In this document: piece after piece, positions 8,319 to 16,908 of the stretch | Position numbering within the stretch: the stretch's first letter is position 1 | Layout: the number at the start of each line of letters is the position of its first letter | DNA from: an uncultured Pseudomonadota bacterium | GTDB lineage: Bacteria; Pseudomonadota; Gammaproteobacteria; Ga0077536 | Length of the DNA stretch: 64,000 nt | Assembly (NCBI GenBank): GCA_903825645.1 | Contig: CAIKBL010000042.1 | Span: 1-64,000 of the forward strand | Reading direction: 5' to 3' | The notes under the pieces: model-generated | Told to the model about the DNA's origin: nothing | Seen by the model: the letters and a program-made list of their open reading frames with translations, nothing else | Database searches by the model: none | Translations under genes and position numbers: made by a program

Positions 8319-10463
8319 CTACGCCACATTTACCGCCGCGGTTGCCGGGAATGCATTCAACCCGGTGAGTGACCAATCTCGGATCAGCAGGTTGGGTATA
8401 TCTCCCGCAGGGACTGGTTTACTGAATAAATAGCCTTGGAGCGTATCGCAGTTCATCTGCTGCAGTGTCTGCGCCTGTTCAAGCGTCTCGACGCCCTCGG
8501 CCGTAACGTTCAGCCCGAGACTGCTCGCCATCGCGAGAATGGCCGCCACAATCGCGAAACTATCGCGGTCATTCGGCAGATCGCGCACAAAACTGGCGTC
8601 AATTTTAAGGAGATGTAGAGGCATTCGCGTCAGATAGCTTAACGACGAGTAGCCGGTCCCGAAATCGTCCATGGCGACCCGTACCCCATGGGCTCGGAGC
8701 ATTTCCAGGACGCTAATACAGGCCGCCGGATCCTGCATGACAGCACTTTCGGTCACTTCCAGTTCCAAAAGCTCAGGCGCTAATCCTGTCTCCTCCAGCG
8801 TATTGATCACGAGTTGACTCAGATTCGGATCGCCGAACTGTACGGCGGAGAGATTCACCGCCACGCGAACCGGACGCCCACCCTTCGACCAGCGTGCCGC
8901 ATCGGCGCACGCCGTGCGCAGAACCCATTCACCAATGGGGAAAATAAGCCCGTTCGACTCTGCAACCGGGATAAAGTCGAGCGGAGACACCATTTGCTGT
9001 GAGGAGCGAGTCCATCGAATAAGCGCCTCGACCGTCTCCACCCGTTGAGATATCAAATTAAACTGGGGTTGATAAACGAGGCTGAATTCCTCACGCTGCA
9101 GTGCAGTGCGTAAACTGGCGTCGAGATCGAGCCGCTTGGCCGCGCGCTCCGTCAGCGCTGCGCTGTAGAACTGACAGTTATCACGGCCTAAGTCCTTGGC
9201 GTGATACATCGCCGTATCTGCATGCTTGAGTAAAGTCTCGGCATCAGCACCGTCATCTGGATAGATGGCGATACCGATACTGCTCGTCAGGGTGAGCTCA
9301 CGATGATCAAGCTCGAAGGGTTGCCGCAGACGATGTCCCATCCGTCGGGCGATAAAGAGCGCGTCTTCCGGGCTCGGCACGTCGACTAAAAGAGCGGTAA
9401 ATTCATCCCCGCCGAGCCGCGCAAGACCAATTTCGCCGATAGGCTCACTGCCATGTGCCACCATATCTGCTGGACGCAGGACATCCCGCAAACGATTTGC
9501 TACGCCTTGCAGAAGGCGATCCCCGATGCTGTGCCCGAGCGTGTCATTGATATGTTTGAAGCCGTCCAGATCGGCGAAAAGAATCGCCAATCGTTCGCCG
9601 ATATGCGCGGCCCGCCGAATCTCTCGCTCCAACCTGTTCAAAAAAGAAAGCCGGTTTGGCAGCCCCGTCAAACTGTCAAAATAGGCCAGCCGCGTGATCT
9701 GGCTCTCGGCCATTTTTCGTTCCGTGACGTCTCGCAAAAGGACAACGTACTGGGGTCCTTCTCCGACGCTCGATTTTTTAAGCGAAATCGATAATTCCAT
9801 CCAACAGGTCGAATCTGGCAGTTTCAGTTCAAACTGCCAACCGCGAGAAAAATTTTTCTCGCGCGCGTCGGCAAGACCGGAACGAAAGATAGTAGCGGCG
9901 CGTGGCGGGAGGACTTCCTCGATTTTTTTGCCTAAAAACCGATCGGGAGCGACCGGCAGCACACTAGGATCACGTGCGTGATATCCGGTAAAGCGGCCTT
10001 CGTCGTCTACTTCGAGGAGGAGATCGGGAATGGCATCGAGCACTGCGGCCGTACGTGCGCTCGTCACTTCCAGGGCCTGCTGGATTTTAAAATCATTCAA
10101 AAGATAGTTCAGTCGGGGACCCAACAATGTCCAGTTAATGGGCTTGACGATGAAGTCGGATGCCCCGACCTCATAGGCTCTTTTGATGGACCGCGGATCA
10201 CTCAGCCCGGTCACCATCAGGATTGGCAGCAGACTCCCGGCTTCAGCCCTCAATATCGCGCAAAGCTGATACCCGTTGAGATCGTCTGGCATGTTGATAT
10301 CCAGCAAGACCATATCGAAGGGCTGATCGCGAAACTCGCGCAATCCATGCTCACTTCTCGAGACGACGGTGACGTCGAAACCTGCGTTACCCAGCCAAGT
10401 AGCGATGATTTCACATGCCTGCTCGTCGTCGTCAACGACGAGGATTCTGGGTAAATCAGCCAC
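8319..10463 (-). CDS. Response regulator with PAS, GGDEF and EAL domains
   Basis: A 714-residue cytoplasmic cyclic-di-GMP signalling protein. Residues 1-125 form a receiver domain with the acidic pocket DDD (11-13), phosphoacceptor Asp55 and Lys107 in FIVKP. Residues about 140-255 look like a PAS domain ending in VVLLRDVTERKMAE. The diguanylate cyclase domain follows with an intact GGDEF at about 351-355. The EAL phosphodiesterase domain has EALIRW (about 478), EVTES and DDFGTGYSSL, so its catalytic residues are present. Either activity, or a switch between them, could be controlled by phosphorylation. No partner kinase gene is seen nearby. Its start overlaps the 3' end of the small upstream ORF by 8 bases. 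Confidence 0.92.
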   Translation of the reverse strand: MADLPRILVVDDDEQACEIIATWLGNAGFDVTVVSRSEHGLREFRDQPFDMVLLDINMPDDLNGYQLCAILRAEAGSLLPILMVTGLSDPRSIKRAYEVGASDFIVKPINWTLLGPRLNYLLNDFKIQQALEVTSARTAAVLDAIPDLLLEVDDEGRFTGYHARDPSVLPVAPDRFLGKKIEEVLPPRAATIFRSGLADAREKNFSRGWQFELKLPDSTCWMELSISLKKSSVGEGPQYVVLLRDVTERKMAESQITRLAYFDSLTGLPNRLSFLNRLEREIRRAAHIGERLAILFADLDGFKHINDTLGHSIGDRLLQGVANRLRDVLRPADMVAHGSEPIGEIGLARLGGDEFTALLVDVPSPEDALFIARRMGHRLRQPFELDHRELTLTSSIGIAIYPDDGADAETLLKHADTAMYHAKDLGRDNCQFYSAALTERAAKRLDLDASLRTALQREEFSLVYQPQFNLISQRVETVEALIRWTRSSQQMVSPLDFIPVAESNGLIFPIGEWVLRTACADAARWSKGGRPVRVAVNLSAVQFGDPNLSQLVINTLEETGLAPELLELEVTESAVMQDPAACISVLEMLRAHGVRVAMDDFGTGYSSLSYLTRMPLHLLKIDASFVRDLPNDRDSFAIVAAILAMASSLGLNVTAEGVETLEQAQTLQQMNCDTLQGYLFSKPVPAGDIPNLLIRDWSLTGLNAFPATAAVNVA

Positions 10464-10767
10464 CGCAAAGCTCCCGCGCAGACCCTGGACTCCGTTCCCC
10501 TAGAACCACACGCGGCGGACGAGTCAGGCGCGTCGGATCATGCCCGGCTAGTAGCTCCTCGCCAGCGGTGTAGCCTAGTGGGCGACTGCGCACACCGCGC
10601 CACCTCGTGACCGCATGCCGGGCATCTGGACCGCGGGTCCTCGATTTAGATCCGCTCAACAGCGGATTGCCAATCGCATCAAAGAAAACAAAGATTAAGC
10701 GCTCAGGATGCACGAACTGACCCGGCAGATTAAGGCCCTCATTTTGGACACCGCCACTGACATCCAT
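10456..10767 (-). CDS. Small hypothetical protein upstream of the c-di-GMP regulator
   Basis: A 103-codon frame with a strong ribosome binding site (AGAGGA, about 8 bases before ATG). It ends 8 bases inside the regulator gene, an arrangement typical of translational coupling. The first 40 residues (including PERLIFVFFDAIGNPLLSG) look protein-like. The rest is arginine- and proline-rich and may be out of frame, so a frameshifted remnant of a longer gene is possible. No family was recognised. Confidence 0.35.
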   Translation of the reverse strand: MDVSGGVQNEGLNLPGQFVHPERLIFVFFDAIGNPLLSGSKSRTRGPDARHAVTRWRGVRSRPLGYTAGEELLAGHDPTRLTRPPRVVLGERSPGSARELCGG

Positions 10768-10984
10768 CTTGTTTCCTCTTCAAATAACGCCACCGACGCT
10801 GCGGTCTGCCCTCGGCGCACGCGATCGACTCCCGTTAGTTAAATTTTAGTTCGGTTATGAGGTTGCGCCCGCGTAAGGCAAAACTTTAGTCGGCTCGATG
10901 GGGTCGCGCCGCACCAACCACAAGCTGCATGTGGCAAAAAAATAAAAAATCCGGCGGCCGCGGCGGGTCGCGTCCAGTCCGCAC

Positions 10985-10996
10985 TTGACCGGTCAA
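10985..10996. promoter_or_regulatory. Perfect palindrome TTGACCGGTCAA, possible operator
   Basis: The 12 bases are self-complementary, the usual form of a dimeric repressor site. The first half also gives a TTGACC that could serve as a -35 box, although no good -10 follows at 16-18 bases. It lies about 250 bases before the hpnK start. Confidence 0.3.
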
Positions 10997-11107
10997 TTTT
11001 TGCACTTTGCTTGCATGAAATGGCGCGCCCCCCTAGTTGAAACCTAGAGGCCCCCTCAAACCACACAACTGATGCGGTACGTCGATTTTGCTCGAGCACC
11101 GAAAATC

Positions 11108-11123
11108 CCCCTTTCAAAAGGGG
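11108..11123. terminator. Small CCCCTT/AAGGGG hairpin
   Basis: Six perfect base pairs with a TCAA loop. On the minus strand the stem is followed by GATTTTC, which makes it a weak leftward terminator candidate. No gene that needs it is evident. Confidence 0.25.
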
Positions 11124-11246
11124 TAGTCATACTGGTAGTTTGCGCGAGCGCCGTTGGCCTGCGCTCAAGGTAGGCGGGGCCTTCGCGCCCAAAAGCCCAA
11201 CCCGCAGGACTGCCGCCGGCAGAGACCGACTCAGGAATTTTTCACA

Positions 11247-12113
11247 TTGAAACAAGTGATCTTCACGGCGGACGACTTCGGGCTGTCGCCGGCGGTCAAT
11301 GCGGGGATCGAACGCGCCCACCGCGATGGCGTGCTCAATTCCACCAGCCTGATGGTCAGCGCCGCGGCGGCCGCCGACGCAGTCGCCATTGCCCACCGCA
11401 ACCCAACGCTTAAAGTAGGCCTACACCTCGTGGTCGTCGATGGTCACCCGATGCTGCCGCCCAGAGAGGTCCGCGCCCTACTCACCCCTGAGGATAAATT
11501 TAGCACAGACCTCGTCCACAACGGATTTCGATATTTTTTTCTGCCGGCCGCCCGACGCGCGCTCGCACGAGAGATCAGGGCCCAATTCGACGCCTTCAAG
11601 GCTACCGGCCTCAAACTGGACCATGTCGATTCGCATCACCATTTCCACCTCCACCCGACGGTCCTCAGGCTTTTGCTCGAGATCGGCCAAGATTACGGTT
11701 TGCAAGCGCTACGGGTGCCGGCCGAGCCACCGTTGCTCGCCCTGCTGGCGGGGGAGTCTGGCGCGCTCCAGCGACGGCTGCAGGCAGTGCTGCTGCGTCC
11801 CTGGACACAACATATCCGGCGCCGCATCCGAGCCCTAGGGATCACGACGACGGATTGTGTGGTCGGTTTGCATGACACGGGACGGATGACCATCGAGCGA
11901 CTTGCGCATATTTTGCGCGTGCTTCCTGAACAGAGCGTGGAAATTTTCTTTCATCCGGCAGTCAGCGATGCGGCAGGTCCGTGGCCCCTCCCTATCGCTG
12001 CCTGTGCGCAAGAGCTGGCGGCCTTGCTGAGTCCGGCGATCGGCGCGCTATTGATCGAGGAAACGGTGCAGCGCGTCTCCTTCTCCGAACTCGCGGCGGC
12101 CCGGCGCGGATGA
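11247..12113 (+). CDS. hpnK: Hopanoid biosynthesis-associated deacetylase HpnK
   Basis: A YdjC/ChbG-like carbohydrate deacetylase of 288 residues. The metal-binding TADDFG sits near residue 7 and the histidine cluster DHVDSHHHFHLHP near residue 120. The family member in hopanoid clusters removes the acetyl group from N-acetylglucosaminyl bacteriohopanetetrol made by HpnI. The open frame begins earlier (11154), but the homology starts at LKQVIFTADDFG, so a TTG start at 11247 with AGGA upstream fits best. It is 28 bases ahead of hpnL and is the first gene of the cluster here. Confidence 0.85.
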   Translation: MKQVIFTADDFGLSPAVNAGIERAHRDGVLNSTSLMVSAAAAADAVAIAHRNPTLKVGLHLVVVDGHPMLPPREVRALLTPEDKFSTDLVHNGFRYFFLPAARRALAREIRAQFDAFKATGLKLDHVDSHHHFHLHPTVLRLLLEIGQDYGLQALRVPAEPPLLALLAGESGALQRRLQAVLLRPWTQHIRRRIRALGITTTDCVVGLHDTGRMTIERLAHILRVLPEQSVEIFFHPAVSDAAGPWPLPIAACAQELAALLSPAIGALLIEETVQRVSFSELAAARRG

Positions 12114-12141
12114 TTGTAGCGCACGCCGCCGTCGTCGAACG

Positions 12142-13158
12142 ATGAACGCATACCGCCAGGCGTGGGCTCGCGGGTTGGTGATCGGCTCCGCGTTCGCGGG
12201 TGCAGGCCTGCTGGCGCTGTTACTAAAACAACACGGGCCGGAGGTATGGGCAACTGTTCGTGCCGTACGCTGGGCGCTAGTCCCGATCGTGGCGCTGCAC
12301 GGCATCCAACTCTTGCTGTCAGGGGCCGCCTGGCATGCCGTGGCGGACCCGCAAACTCGACGGTCTGGTTGGACTTACCTCTGGGTACGCTGGGTCCGGG
12401 AAGGGGTCAGCGGTCTCTTGCCCGTCGCACAGATTGGCGGTGATGTGATTGGAGCCCGTTTGCTGACACTCGCCGGCGCTCCGCTCGCCAATGTCGCCGC
12501 GAGTCTTACGGTGGACCTCAGTATCGAAGCCATCACACTCTTCGCGTTTGTCTTGACTGGCATCGCTTTTGCCGTGGTCTCTGGTGTCGGCGGCGGGCTG
12601 GTCGGCTATTCGCTCATCGGGATGGCTGCCTTGCTACCCTGTGTTGTGCTAATCGTGATGCTCCCACGGCAGAGTACCGGGCGTTTCCTCGAGCGGCTAG
12701 GCGACTGGCTTGCCCAGCGTCTGCCAGGACTACCGGTCGCGCAATTCATGAATGTTCATCGCGCGATTGTAAGCACCTACGCGATTCCTGGCGCCTTCCT
12801 CCAGGGTTGTGGTTATCACTTGGCGTCTTGGGCCTTCGGAATCGTTGAGATCTTGGTCATGGCAACCGCCATACATGCCCCGATATCGGCGGGCCAAGCG
12901 TTGGTATTCGAAAGTATCGGACAAGCCGTACGGGCGGCCGCTTTCTTCGTGCCGGCGGGTCTCGGCGTACAGGAGGGCGGCCTATTACTGATTGCCCTGC
13001 AACTCGGTCTTCCCGGAGAGACCGGATTGGCCTTGTCCCTGCTCAAACGGGTCAGGGAGGTGACGCTAGGCGTGCCCGCGCTGTTGGCATGGTATATTGC
13101 AGAGAATCACTATCGCGTGGATTCCGACGGCGCGGCGGGCGCAGAAGAGAGCCTATGA
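12142..13158 (+). CDS. hpnL: Hopanoid biosynthesis-associated membrane protein HpnL
   Basis: A 338-residue polytopic membrane protein with about seven or eight hydrophobic segments, related to the lysylphosphatidylglycerol synthase/flippase (UPF0104) family. Conserved blocks are WVREGVSGLLPVAQIGGD near residue 90, ESIGQAVRAAAFFVPAGLG near 255 and the C-terminal LKRVREVTLGVPALLAWY. HpnL genes accompany hpnI-K in many hopanoid producers, and a transport or membrane-organising role is suspected rather than shown. It starts 28 bases after hpnK. Confidence 0.85.
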   Translation: MNAYRQAWARGLVIGSAFAGAGLLALLLKQHGPEVWATVRAVRWALVPIVALHGIQLLLSGAAWHAVADPQTRRSGWTYLWVRWVREGVSGLLPVAQIGGDVIGARLLTLAGAPLANVAASLTVDLSIEAITLFAFVLTGIAFAVVSGVGGGLVGYSLIGMAALLPCVVLIVMLPRQSTGRFLERLGDWLAQRLPGLPVAQFMNVHRAIVSTYAIPGAFLQGCGYHLASWAFGIVEILVMATAIHAPISAGQALVFESIGQAVRAAAFFVPAGLGVQEGGLLLIALQLGLPGETGLALSLLKRVREVTLGVPALLAWYIAENHYRVDSDGAAGAEESL

Positions 13159-13240
13159 CAAGTGAGAATGATCCAGGGTTCGACGCGCGCTGTTCAGCGA
13201 ACGCAACCCTTTCACTTCCGGTTAACGCGAAGAAAACCCC

Positions 13241-14395
13241 GTGCGCGCCGATCTGTCGATGATTTTTGGAGGGTATCTCTTGTTCGCGAGCGGGTATGTC
13301 CTCCTCGCCATAAGGCGCCTGCTGGCATTCAAGCTGCCCACCAACCTGTCGCCGAAACACTTTCCCCCGATCACCATCCTGAAGCCCGTTCACGGTGCGG
13401 AAGTGGAATTGTTTGAGAATTTGAGTTCTTTTTGTCGTCAGGACTATCCGGAATACCAAGTCGTCTTTGGGGTGGCCACGGAGGATGATCCGGCCGTGGC
13501 CGTCATTCGTCAGGTCATGGCGGCGTGTCCGGCAGCAGACATTACGCTCACCGTTAACGGGCGCGCCATCGGCACCAACCGAAAAATCGGGAACGTGGCC
13601 AATTGCGCCTTGCTGGCAAAACACGACTTATTCGTGATCGCGGATAGCGATATGCGCGTAAAACCTTCTTATCTTCAATGCGTTGCCGCGAGTTTTGATG
13701 ACCCAGAGGTCGGCGCCGGGACCTGTCTTTATCGTGGCCGGGCACCCGATGGCGGGCTCGCCTCTATGCTCGGGGCGGCCTTCATCAATGAGTGGTTTTT
13801 ACCCTCTGTGCTAGTTGCCTTGAAGTTTAAGTCCCTGCATTTCTGTTTCGGCGCTACAATGGCTGTGCGCCGCACCATTTTACAGGAAGTCGGGGGGTTC
13901 GAGCGGCTTGCCGACGAACTGGCGGATGACTACATGCTCGGAGAATTAGTCGCTCGCTGCGGAAAACAGGTCGCTTTGATTCCCTATGTGGTAGAAAATA
14001 CGGTTCAGGAGACTTCGGTGGGCGCCTTAATCAGACACGAATTGCGTTGGGCGCGCACGATCCGCACGGTACAGCCTGTCGGATTTTGTTTGTCTTTCCT
14101 AACCTACGTGATGCCCGCCGCCGTAGCGTTTGCATTGGTTACGCCGAGCCCAGCGCGGGCTTTGCTGGCCATTGCCGTGGGCATAGGCCTGAGGGCGTTG
14201 ATGCATGACGCCGCGCGTATCGTGCATGACATAGACGCACCCGCACACTATAGCCTTGCGGTGGTGCGGGATCTGCTCTGTTTTGGCGTGTGGGCCATGA
14301 GCTTCGTCACCCGGGACGTAGAATGGCAAGGCTATTCATTTCGTGTAGACAAAAAGGGCCATCTGGCACTGAAAGGAACCCCTCAATCACCATGA
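13241..14395 (+). CDS. hpnI: Hopanoid-associated glycosyltransferase HpnI
   Basis: A membrane-bound family 2 glycosyltransferase of 384 residues, similar in plan to ceramide glucosyltransferases. An N-terminal transmembrane helix is followed by PPITILKPVHGAE, the metal-binding ADSDMRV near residue 138, LADDYMLGE near 230 and the ELRWART version of the Q/RxxRW motif near 270. Hydrophobic C-terminal segments anchor it. HpnI adds N-acetylglucosamine to bacteriohopanetetrol, the substrate for HpnK. Start is GTG. Its stop overlaps the hpnJ start by 4 bases. Confidence 0.88.
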   Translation: MRADLSMIFGGYLLFASGYVLLAIRRLLAFKLPTNLSPKHFPPITILKPVHGAEVELFENLSSFCRQDYPEYQVVFGVATEDDPAVAVIRQVMAACPAADITLTVNGRAIGTNRKIGNVANCALLAKHDLFVIADSDMRVKPSYLQCVAASFDDPEVGAGTCLYRGRAPDGGLASMLGAAFINEWFLPSVLVALKFKSLHFCFGATMAVRRTILQEVGGFERLADELADDYMLGELVARCGKQVALIPYVVENTVQETSVGALIRHELRWARTIRTVQPVGFCLSFLTYVMPAAVAFALVTPSPARALLAIAVGIGLRALMHDAARIVHDIDAPAHYSLAVVRDLLCFGVWAMSFVTRDVEWQGYSFRVDKKGHLALKGTPQSP

Positions 14396-15813
14396 AGACA
14401 CTCTTTCTGAACCCGCCGTCCTTTGACGGCTTCGACGGCGGCGCCGGTTCCCGCTATCAGGCTCGGCGCGAAATCCGCAGCTTCTGGTACCCCACTTGGC
14501 TTGCCCAACCCGCCGCCATGGTCCCCGACAGTGTATTGGTCGACGCCCCCGCGCGTGGATTATCGGTTGAGAGCGTCGTGAAGATGGCGCACGGCTTCGA
14601 GCTCGCCGTGCTACACACGAGTACGCCATCGTTCGCCAACGATGTCCGCATCGCAGAAGCCATGAAGGCGGCGAACCCCAAACTCATGCTGGGTCTCGTG
14701 GGTGCCCATGTGGCTGTCAATCCAGGCCCCAGCATCAACGCATCGACCGCCATTGATTTTGTCGCGAACGGCGAGTTCGATTACACCGTCCAGGAAATCG
14801 CCGCCGGCAAACCGCTGGCTGACGTAACGGGCATCACTTATCGCGCAGACGACAAGGTTATCCGTAACGCCGATCGCCCGATCATTGAAGACATGAATGC
14901 CCTGCCCTCGGTGATCGATGTCTACAGGCGTGATCTTGTCATTGAAGACTATTTCATCGGCTATCTGGAACATCCGTACGTCTCGTTCTATACCGGGCGC
15001 GGGTGCAAGTCTCGCTGCAGCTTCTGCCTCTGGCCACAGACACTCGGCGGGCATCGGTACCGTACCCGCAGCCCCGAAGTCGTGGCGGAAGAAGTCGCCA
15101 AGGTCAAAACCTATTTCCCTCAGGTGAAAGAAATCTTTTTTGACGACGACACCTTCACCGACGATCTGCCCCGGGCCGAAGCGACCGCTAGGCTGCTCGG
15201 GAAACTGGGCGTCACGTGGTCTTGCAACGCAAAGGCCAATGTCCCATATGAGACGCTGAAAGTAATGCGTGACAATGGATTGCGATTGTTACTGGTCGGT
15301 TACGAGTCAGGCAACCAACAGATCCTGCTCAATATCAAAAAGGGCATGCGGGTCGAGTTTGCGCGTCGCTTTACGGCTGATTGCCACAAGCTTGGCATCA
15401 AGATCCATGGCACCTTCATTGTCGGTCTTCCCGGCGAGACTCGCGAAACGATCGAAGAGACGATCCGCTTCGCACAGGAGATCAATCCGCACACGATTCA
15501 GGTGTCTCTCGCCGCGGCCTATCCCGGCACTTCGCTCTACAAAGAAGCACAAGAGAACAACTGGTTACGCCGGCCTGCCGGCGATGTCGTCGCAAATGAT
15601 GGGCTCCAAATCAGCTCCCTCGAATATCCTCATCTCTCACATCAGGAAATTTTCGAGGCGCTGGCGACCTTCTATAAACGCTTCTATTTCCGGCCGCGCA
15701 AAATCGGCGAAATCACGTGGGAAATGCTACAAAGCTGGTCGATGATGAAGCGCCGCTTGCGCGAAGGTGCAGAGTTCTTCCAGTTCCTGCGCCAACGGAA
15801 TGATGCGAGCTGA
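14392..15813 (+). CDS. hpnJ: Hopanoid-associated radical SAM protein HpnJ
   Basis: A B12-binding-type radical SAM enzyme of 473 residues. The N-terminal half is a cobalamin-binding-like domain, and the radical SAM cluster motif GCKSRCSFC has Cys205, Cys209 and Cys212. PETLKVMRDNGLRLLLVGYESG and GTFIVGLPGET are typical of the class. HpnJ is needed to convert the glucosamine head group to the cyclitol ether of bacteriohopanetetrol. The ATG at 14392 overlaps the hpnI stop (ATGA), so I prefer it to the longer frame from 14290. A hairpin terminator follows. Confidence 0.9.
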   Translation: MKTLFLNPPSFDGFDGGAGSRYQARREIRSFWYPTWLAQPAAMVPDSVLVDAPARGLSVESVVKMAHGFELAVLHTSTPSFANDVRIAEAMKAANPKLMLGLVGAHVAVNPGPSINASTAIDFVANGEFDYTVQEIAAGKPLADVTGITYRADDKVIRNADRPIIEDMNALPSVIDVYRRDLVIEDYFIGYLEHPYVSFYTGRGCKSRCSFCLWPQTLGGHRYRTRSPEVVAEEVAKVKTYFPQVKEIFFDDDTFTDDLPRAEATARLLGKLGVTWSCNAKANVPYETLKVMRDNGLRLLLVGYESGNQQILLNIKKGMRVEFARRFTADCHKLGIKIHGTFIVGLPGETRETIEETIRFAQEINPHTIQVSLAAAYPGTSLYKEAQENNWLRRPAGDVVANDGLQISSLEYPHLSHQEIFEALATFYKRFYFRPRKIGEITWEMLQSWSMMKRRLREGAEFFQFLRQRNDAS

Positions 15814-15852
15814 GCTGAGCTGATGACGGTAAGCCGGCTACTTTGAAACATA

Positions 15853-15877
15853 CCCCCCGAAGCCCGACTTCGGGGGG
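15853..15877. terminator. Strong hairpin between hpnJ and the LLM gene
   Basis: A perfect 10-bp stem (15853-15862 with 15868-15877, loop CCCGA) between converging genes. There is no long T-run on either side, but the position and stability suggest a bidirectional terminator. Confidence 0.65.
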
Positions 15878-15891
15878 ATCACGGGTAATAA

Positions 15892-16737
15892 TCAGCCCAC
15901 GGCAACCATCAACGCCGCATGTCGATCCAGCAACTTGAGCGTTGCATCCTTGGAGTCGGCAGGACAGGCCATGATCGCGCGGTGCACACCAAGATCGCGA
16001 TAACGCTTTAGTACATCGGCGTCTTCAGGCGCCCAGAAAAATGAAATCTCGATATCGGATAGCTTTCTTCCGTGTCGTATTAAGCGACTCTCCAGATCGG
16101 AAAGTTCGGCCGCGATATTTTTCATTTGTGCAGGGAGAGGCACCCAACCATCACAAAAGCGCGCGACGCGCTCACGACCCCACGATGAGGCCGCGCCCAT
16201 AATGATCGGCGGATGTGGCTTCTGCACCGGCTTTGGCCACGACCAGATTGAATCGAAGTTGACGTGCTGCCCATGGAAAGCCGAGTCATCCTGAGTCCAA
16301 CACGCTTTCATCGCGTCAACGCGCTCCTCGAGGACTTTCCAGCGATCTTCAAAGCGGGTCCCATGATTCTCCATCTCTTCCGCATTCCAGCCAGCGCCGA
16401 TACCAAATAAAAAACGCCCATTGGACAACAAATCGAGCGTCGCGACTTCCTTTGCTGTCACGATGGGATCGCGCTCCGTAATCAGGCATACGCCGGTCGC
16501 GATTTTGATTTTCTTGGTGGCAATAGCCGCCGCGGTCAACGCGACAAAGGGATCGAGCATGTGCCAGTAATCCTGAGGCAGATCCCCTCCGCCCGGGAAA
16601 GGCGTCCGGCGACTGGCCGGGATATGCGTATGTTCGGGTAACCAGACCGATTCGAAACCGCGCTCTTCACAGGCCACCGCAAACTCATCGGGTCGCATGG
16701 CATAGTCAGTCGAATAAAGCATCGTGCCGAATAACAT
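15892..16737 (-). CDS. LLM-class flavin-dependent oxidoreductase, second copy
   Basis: A 281-residue luciferase-like protein, paralogous to the one at 6329-7189. Shared landmarks are PEHTHIPASRRTPF, TGVCLITERDPI, FGIGAGWNAEEM and WPKPVQKPHPPIIMG. The ribosome binding site AGGAGG lies about ten bases before the ATG. It is a lone gene, closed on the right by a non-coding gap of about 170 bases (16738-16908) in which nothing is visible, and converging with hpnJ on the left. It is probably an FMN or F420 enzyme acting on a hydrophobic or CoA-linked substrate. Substrate assignment is not possible. Confidence 0.82.
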   Translation of the reverse strand: MLFGTMLYSTDYAMRPDEFAVACEERGFESVWLPEHTHIPASRRTPFPGGGDLPQDYWHMLDPFVALTAAAIATKKIKIATGVCLITERDPIVTAKEVATLDLLSNGRFLFGIGAGWNAEEMENHGTRFEDRWKVLEERVDAMKACWTQDDSAFHGQHVNFDSIWSWPKPVQKPHPPIIMGAASSWGRERVARFCDGWVPLPAQMKNIAAELSDLESRLIRHGRKLSDIEISFFWAPEDADVLKRYRDLGVHRAIMACPADSKDATLKLLDRHAALMVAVG

Positions 16738-16908
16738 AATTGAGGGTCCTCCTGTTGGTGAATAGCGGATCTTCGAAAATTCGGTTGTGGTACTAGGGGC
16801 GATCGCCCTCCCCGTGCGCGGTCAGCTTAGTTGGCTCTCGTCTGCCGCAACTTGGATTATGTGGGCGCCGGCAAATCTGATCACCCGTCTGCACTGGAAC
16901 GGCGTCGC

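Larger units (their letters stand above)
10768..11246. other. Intergenic region before the hopanoid cluster
   Basis: About 480 bases without a credible gene. It is uneven in composition, with A-rich tracts near 10936-10949 beside GC-rich blocks. It contains a perfect 12-base palindrome (10985-10996) and a small hairpin (11108-11123). It probably holds the promoter and control sites of the hpn genes. No strong sigma-70 match stands out. Confidence 0.45.

Noticed and set aside
10936-10975. A-rich tract beside a GC block that looks like a leftward terminator
   Set aside because: The GC block does not form a clean stem of useful length and no minus-strand gene lies upstream to need it.
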